DNA from: Gammaproteobacteria bacterium
Lineage (GTDB): Bacteria > Pseudomonadota > Gammaproteobacteria > Pseudomonadales > Azotimanducaceae
Assembly (NCBI GenBank): GCA_002711495.1
Contig: PARM01000025.1
Span: 1 to 7,210, forward strand
Length of the DNA: 7,210 nucleotides
Direction of reading: 5' to 3'
A model generated the notes under the pieces. The model did not search any database. It had not been told where the DNA came from and saw only the letters and a program-made list of their open reading frames with translations. How positions within the stretch are numbered: position 1 is the stretch's first letter; every line of letters starts with the position of its first letter. Positions 5,068 through 7,210 of the stretch are shown one piece after another. The position numbers were made by a program, and so were the translations under genes.

Positions 5068-7210
5068 ATGAGTGGTGACCAAAAGACTGCCGGTGGATTC
5101 AAGGCGATTCAATACGTCCTCGCTTGTGCCCAAAAAGTAGGGCCCGCTAACCTCGCAAGCGCAGTGAGATCAAAAAATGCTTGCAAAGCTTGCGCTTTCG
5201 GAACCGGTGGACAAAAAGGTGGGCTATATAACGAGTACAGTAATCGCTTGGAGATATGCAATAAAAATATCCAAGCGCAGACTAGTGATATTAAACCTCC
5301 AATACCCGCAGAAATTTTTCGCCACAATACGATCGACGAATTGAATCAGTTGTCTGGTAAACAATTGACTGACCTGGGTCGTCTTGGCTTGCCGCTTTAT
5401 AAAGCTCGTGGAGAAGATCGCTATAAGGTTCTTAGTTATTCTCAGGCGATAAATAAAATTTCAAATGCAATGAGAGATGCTTCGCCAAGGCGAACATTTT
5501 TTTATGGTTCGGGACGCTCTTCAAATGAGGCTGCTTTCGTCTTGCAGCTTTTTGCAAGAGTTTTCGGCTCAAATCACGTTAACAATTGTTCTTTTTACTG
5601 TCATCAAGCCTCTGGGGTGGGATTAACTGATTCAATCGGCACGGGAACAGCAACTATTCAATACTCAGATCTGTATTCGGCAGATCTAATTTTTGTGTTA
5701 GGAGCAAACCCTGCATCTAATCATCCCCGGTTCGTAAAAGTCCTCTTAGAATGCAGGCAACGGGGAGGCAAAGTTATTGTAGTTAACCCAGCAAAAGAAA
5801 ATGGATTGGTTAGATTCGCCTCGCCGGGAAACGTCAGATCGATGATTGCTGGCGGCAATGAAGTTGCATCATTGTTTGTTCAGCCACACGTCGGTGGCGA
5901 TGTTGCTTTACTTTCGGGCGTAGCAAAGTATCTGATACAGAATGAGGCCACAGATAAAAAGTTCATCGAGGATCATACCGATGGTTTTGCAGAGTTTCTT
6001 GCATTCATAACCGACCTTGAATGGGACTCGATCATTAGGGAGTCAGGAGTCAAGAGAACAACTATAGAACAAGTTGCCGAAGCCTACTTGGCCTCTCAAA
6101 AAACGATCTTTGCTTGGGGTATGGGTTTAACGCACCATATGAATGGAACAGAAAACATTGAAGCAATTTCAAATTTGGCCCTTCTTCGCGGGATGATAGG
6201 CGGCGAAGGAAAAGGCCTCCTTCCCCTCAGGGGCCACAGCAATGTGCAAGGGGTGGGCTCAATGGGTTTCACCCCTGCTCTGAAAGACAAAATGTTTCAA
6301 GCCATTGAGCAAAAATATGAAATCAATCTCCCAACAAGTACCGGAATGGATACGCTCGCTTGTGTCCAAGCAGCAGAAAAGGGAGAGATAGACTTTGCCT
6401 TTCTTCTTGGAGGCAACCTTCATGCGGCAAACCCTGATTCGAAATTTTCTAAAAGTGCTTTGAATAAAATCCCCTTCAAGGTGATGATAAATTCAACCTT
6501 AAATGAGACTCACCTTAACGGAGTTGACGGAGAAAACATAGTTCTCCCTATAAGAGTCAGAGACGAAGAAAAGCAACCGACCACTCAAGAATCGATGTTT
6601 AATTTTCTGAGAATGAGTGACGGGGGGTTTAATAGGATTGATTCTTTACTCTCTGAGGTTGAGGTTGTGACGCGAATCGCAATTGAAGTCTTAGACAAGA
6701 GCAATGTTGATTTCTCTCCGTTTCTAACACATAAAAACATTCGTTTGGCTATATCAGAGATAGTCCCTGGTTTTGAAAAATTAGCGGAGATTGACCAGAG
6801 CAAGCAGGAATTTCACATTTCTGGTCGAAAAGTCGATGAACCAAGATTTAAAACAGTGGATGGGAAAGCGCACTTCAGAGTGCCTAGATCGACTAACTGG
6901 ACTGCCAGATCGTCAGAGACAAAAGACCTGGTTTTAACTTCCGTAAGGAGCGAGGGTCAATTTAATACGATTGTCTATGACGAAGCGGATAGATACAGGA
7001 ACCAAACCCACCGCAACGTGCTCTTTATGAGTGAACAGGATGTTCGGTTGAGGGGTATGCAAGCAGGCGAATTGGTAAATGTTGAAAGCAATGTCGGTAA
7101 GATGCACGGCTTGGTGCTTGCTGTGTTTGATATAAAGCCAGGCAATGTTATGACATATTTCCCTGAGGCAAATGTCCTTGTTCCTCAGAGGAGTGATCCG
7201 AGGAGTAAGA
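5068..7210 (+). CDS. FdhF/YdeP family molybdopterin oxidoreductase (formate dehydrogenase alpha-like), 3' end outside window
   Basis: Read by translating from ATG 5068; the frame stays open to the right edge, giving 714 residues of a family usually about 750-780 long. Family features: NACKACAFGTGGQ at 37-49 with Cys39, Cys42 and a third Cys64 (LEICNK), matching the CxxC...C layout of YdeP relatives rather than the CxxCxxxC of classical formate dehydrogenases; FYGSGRSSNEAAF at 145-157; YCHQASGVGLTDSIG at 177-191, where Cys178-His179 align with the Mo-ligand Sec/Cys and His of formate dehydrogenases; GANPASNHPR at 212-221; LRGHSNVQG at 388-396; and FNTIVYDEADRYR at 632-644 opening the C-terminal molybdopterin domain. 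It is predicted cytoplasmic, with no Tat signal. Binding of bis-MGD cofactor is expected from the family. The substrate is unknown: formate is the family default, but several members, YdeP included, lack a demonstrated activity. Confidence 0.93.
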   Translation, partial: MSGDQKTAGGFKAIQYVLACAQKVGPANLASAVRSKNACKACAFGTGGQKGGLYNEYSNRLEICNKNIQAQTSDIKPPIPAEIFRHNTIDELNQLSGKQLTDLGRLGLPLYKARGEDRYKVLSYSQAINKISNAMRDASPRRTFFYGSGRSSNEAAFVLQLFARVFGSNHVNNCSFYCHQASGVGLTDSIGTGTATIQYSDLYSADLIFVLGANPASNHPRFVKVLLECRQRGGKVIVVNPAKENGLVRFASPGNVRSMIAGGNEVASLFVQPHVGGDVALLSGVAKYLIQNEATDKKFIEDHTDGFAEFLAFITDLEWDSIIRESGVKRTTIEQVAEAYLASQKTIFAWGMGLTHHMNGTENIEAISNLALLRGMIGGEGKGLLPLRGHSNVQGVGSMGFTPALKDKMFQAIEQKYEINLPTSTGMDTLACVQAAEKGEIDFAFLLGGNLHAANPDSKFSKSALNKIPFKVMINSTLNETHLNGVDGENIVLPIRVRDEEKQPTTQESMFNFLRMSDGGFNRIDSLLSEVEVVTRIAIEVLDKSNVDFSPFLTHKNIRLAISEIVPGFEKLAEIDQSKQEFHISGRKVDEPRFKTVDGKAHFRVPRSTNWTARSSETKDLVLTSVRSEGQFNTIVYDEADRYRNQTHRNVLFMSEQDVRLRGMQAGELVNVESNVGKMHGLVLAVFDIKPGNVMTYFPEANVLVPQRSDPRSK

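Noticed and set aside
5599..5604. Selenocysteine at the Mo site of the FdhF/YdeP-like protein
   Set aside because: The codons at residues 178-179 are TGT CAT (Cys-His); there is no in-frame TGA, so it is a cysteine form.
5109..6803. Minus-strand frames at 5109-5327, 6096-6290 and 6585-6803
   Set aside because: They are antisense to the FdhF/YdeP-like gene, which is read continuously through all of them with conserved motifs.

Overview
The window looks like a chromosomal stretch from a Gram-negative proteobacterium, most likely a gammaproteobacterium. This rests on the gene families, the moderate base composition (neither AT-rich nor GC-rich) and the XanP-like and YdeP-like proteins. No rRNA or other lineage marker is present, so the assignment is tentative. 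I see no tRNA, CRISPR array, insertion sequence or phage gene.

Left part, 1-2401, minus strand: two purine permeases of different families lie in tandem. The upstream gene is an AzgA-type adenine/guanine/hypoxanthine permease (2401-1106). It is followed after 16 bp by a XanP-like xanthine/urate permease of the NAT/NCS2 group, which starts at a TTG at 1089 and runs off the left edge. A good extended -10 promoter sits 5' of the pair.

Middle, 2402-3942: a 188-bp divergent intergenic region separates the permeases from a plus-strand amidohydrolase. That enzyme matches the 8-oxoguanine deaminase type (8-oxoguanine to urate plus ammonia) almost motif for motif. The three genes form a plausible module: take up purine bases, including oxidised or deaminated ones, and deaminate 8-oxoguanine to urate. 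No urate oxidase or xanthine dehydrogenase is visible here.

Right-middle, 3943-5067: two small unrecognised frames lie here. The plus-strand frame (4049-4396) has a C-terminal tail that faintly recalls the end of molybdenum hydroxylase large subunits and may be a remnant. The minus-strand frame (4792-4451) encodes a polar, acidic, probably disordered 113-residue protein with a convincing RBS and promoter. The 275 bp between it and the next gene hold several short perfect palindromes.

Right part, 5068-7210, plus strand: a molybdopterin oxidoreductase of the FdhF/YdeP formate-dehydrogenase-alpha-like family, open at the right edge (714 codons visible). Its substrate cannot be told from sequence.

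The most unusual items are: a non-consensus Cys-Ala at the normally Asp/Asn-Gly site of the XanP-like permease; a near-identical inverted repeat (TCATT-N2/3-AATGA) present both in the permease/deaminase intergenic region and at the start of the 115-codon frame; and a six-codon mini-ORF whose stop overlaps the deaminase's outer TTG start.
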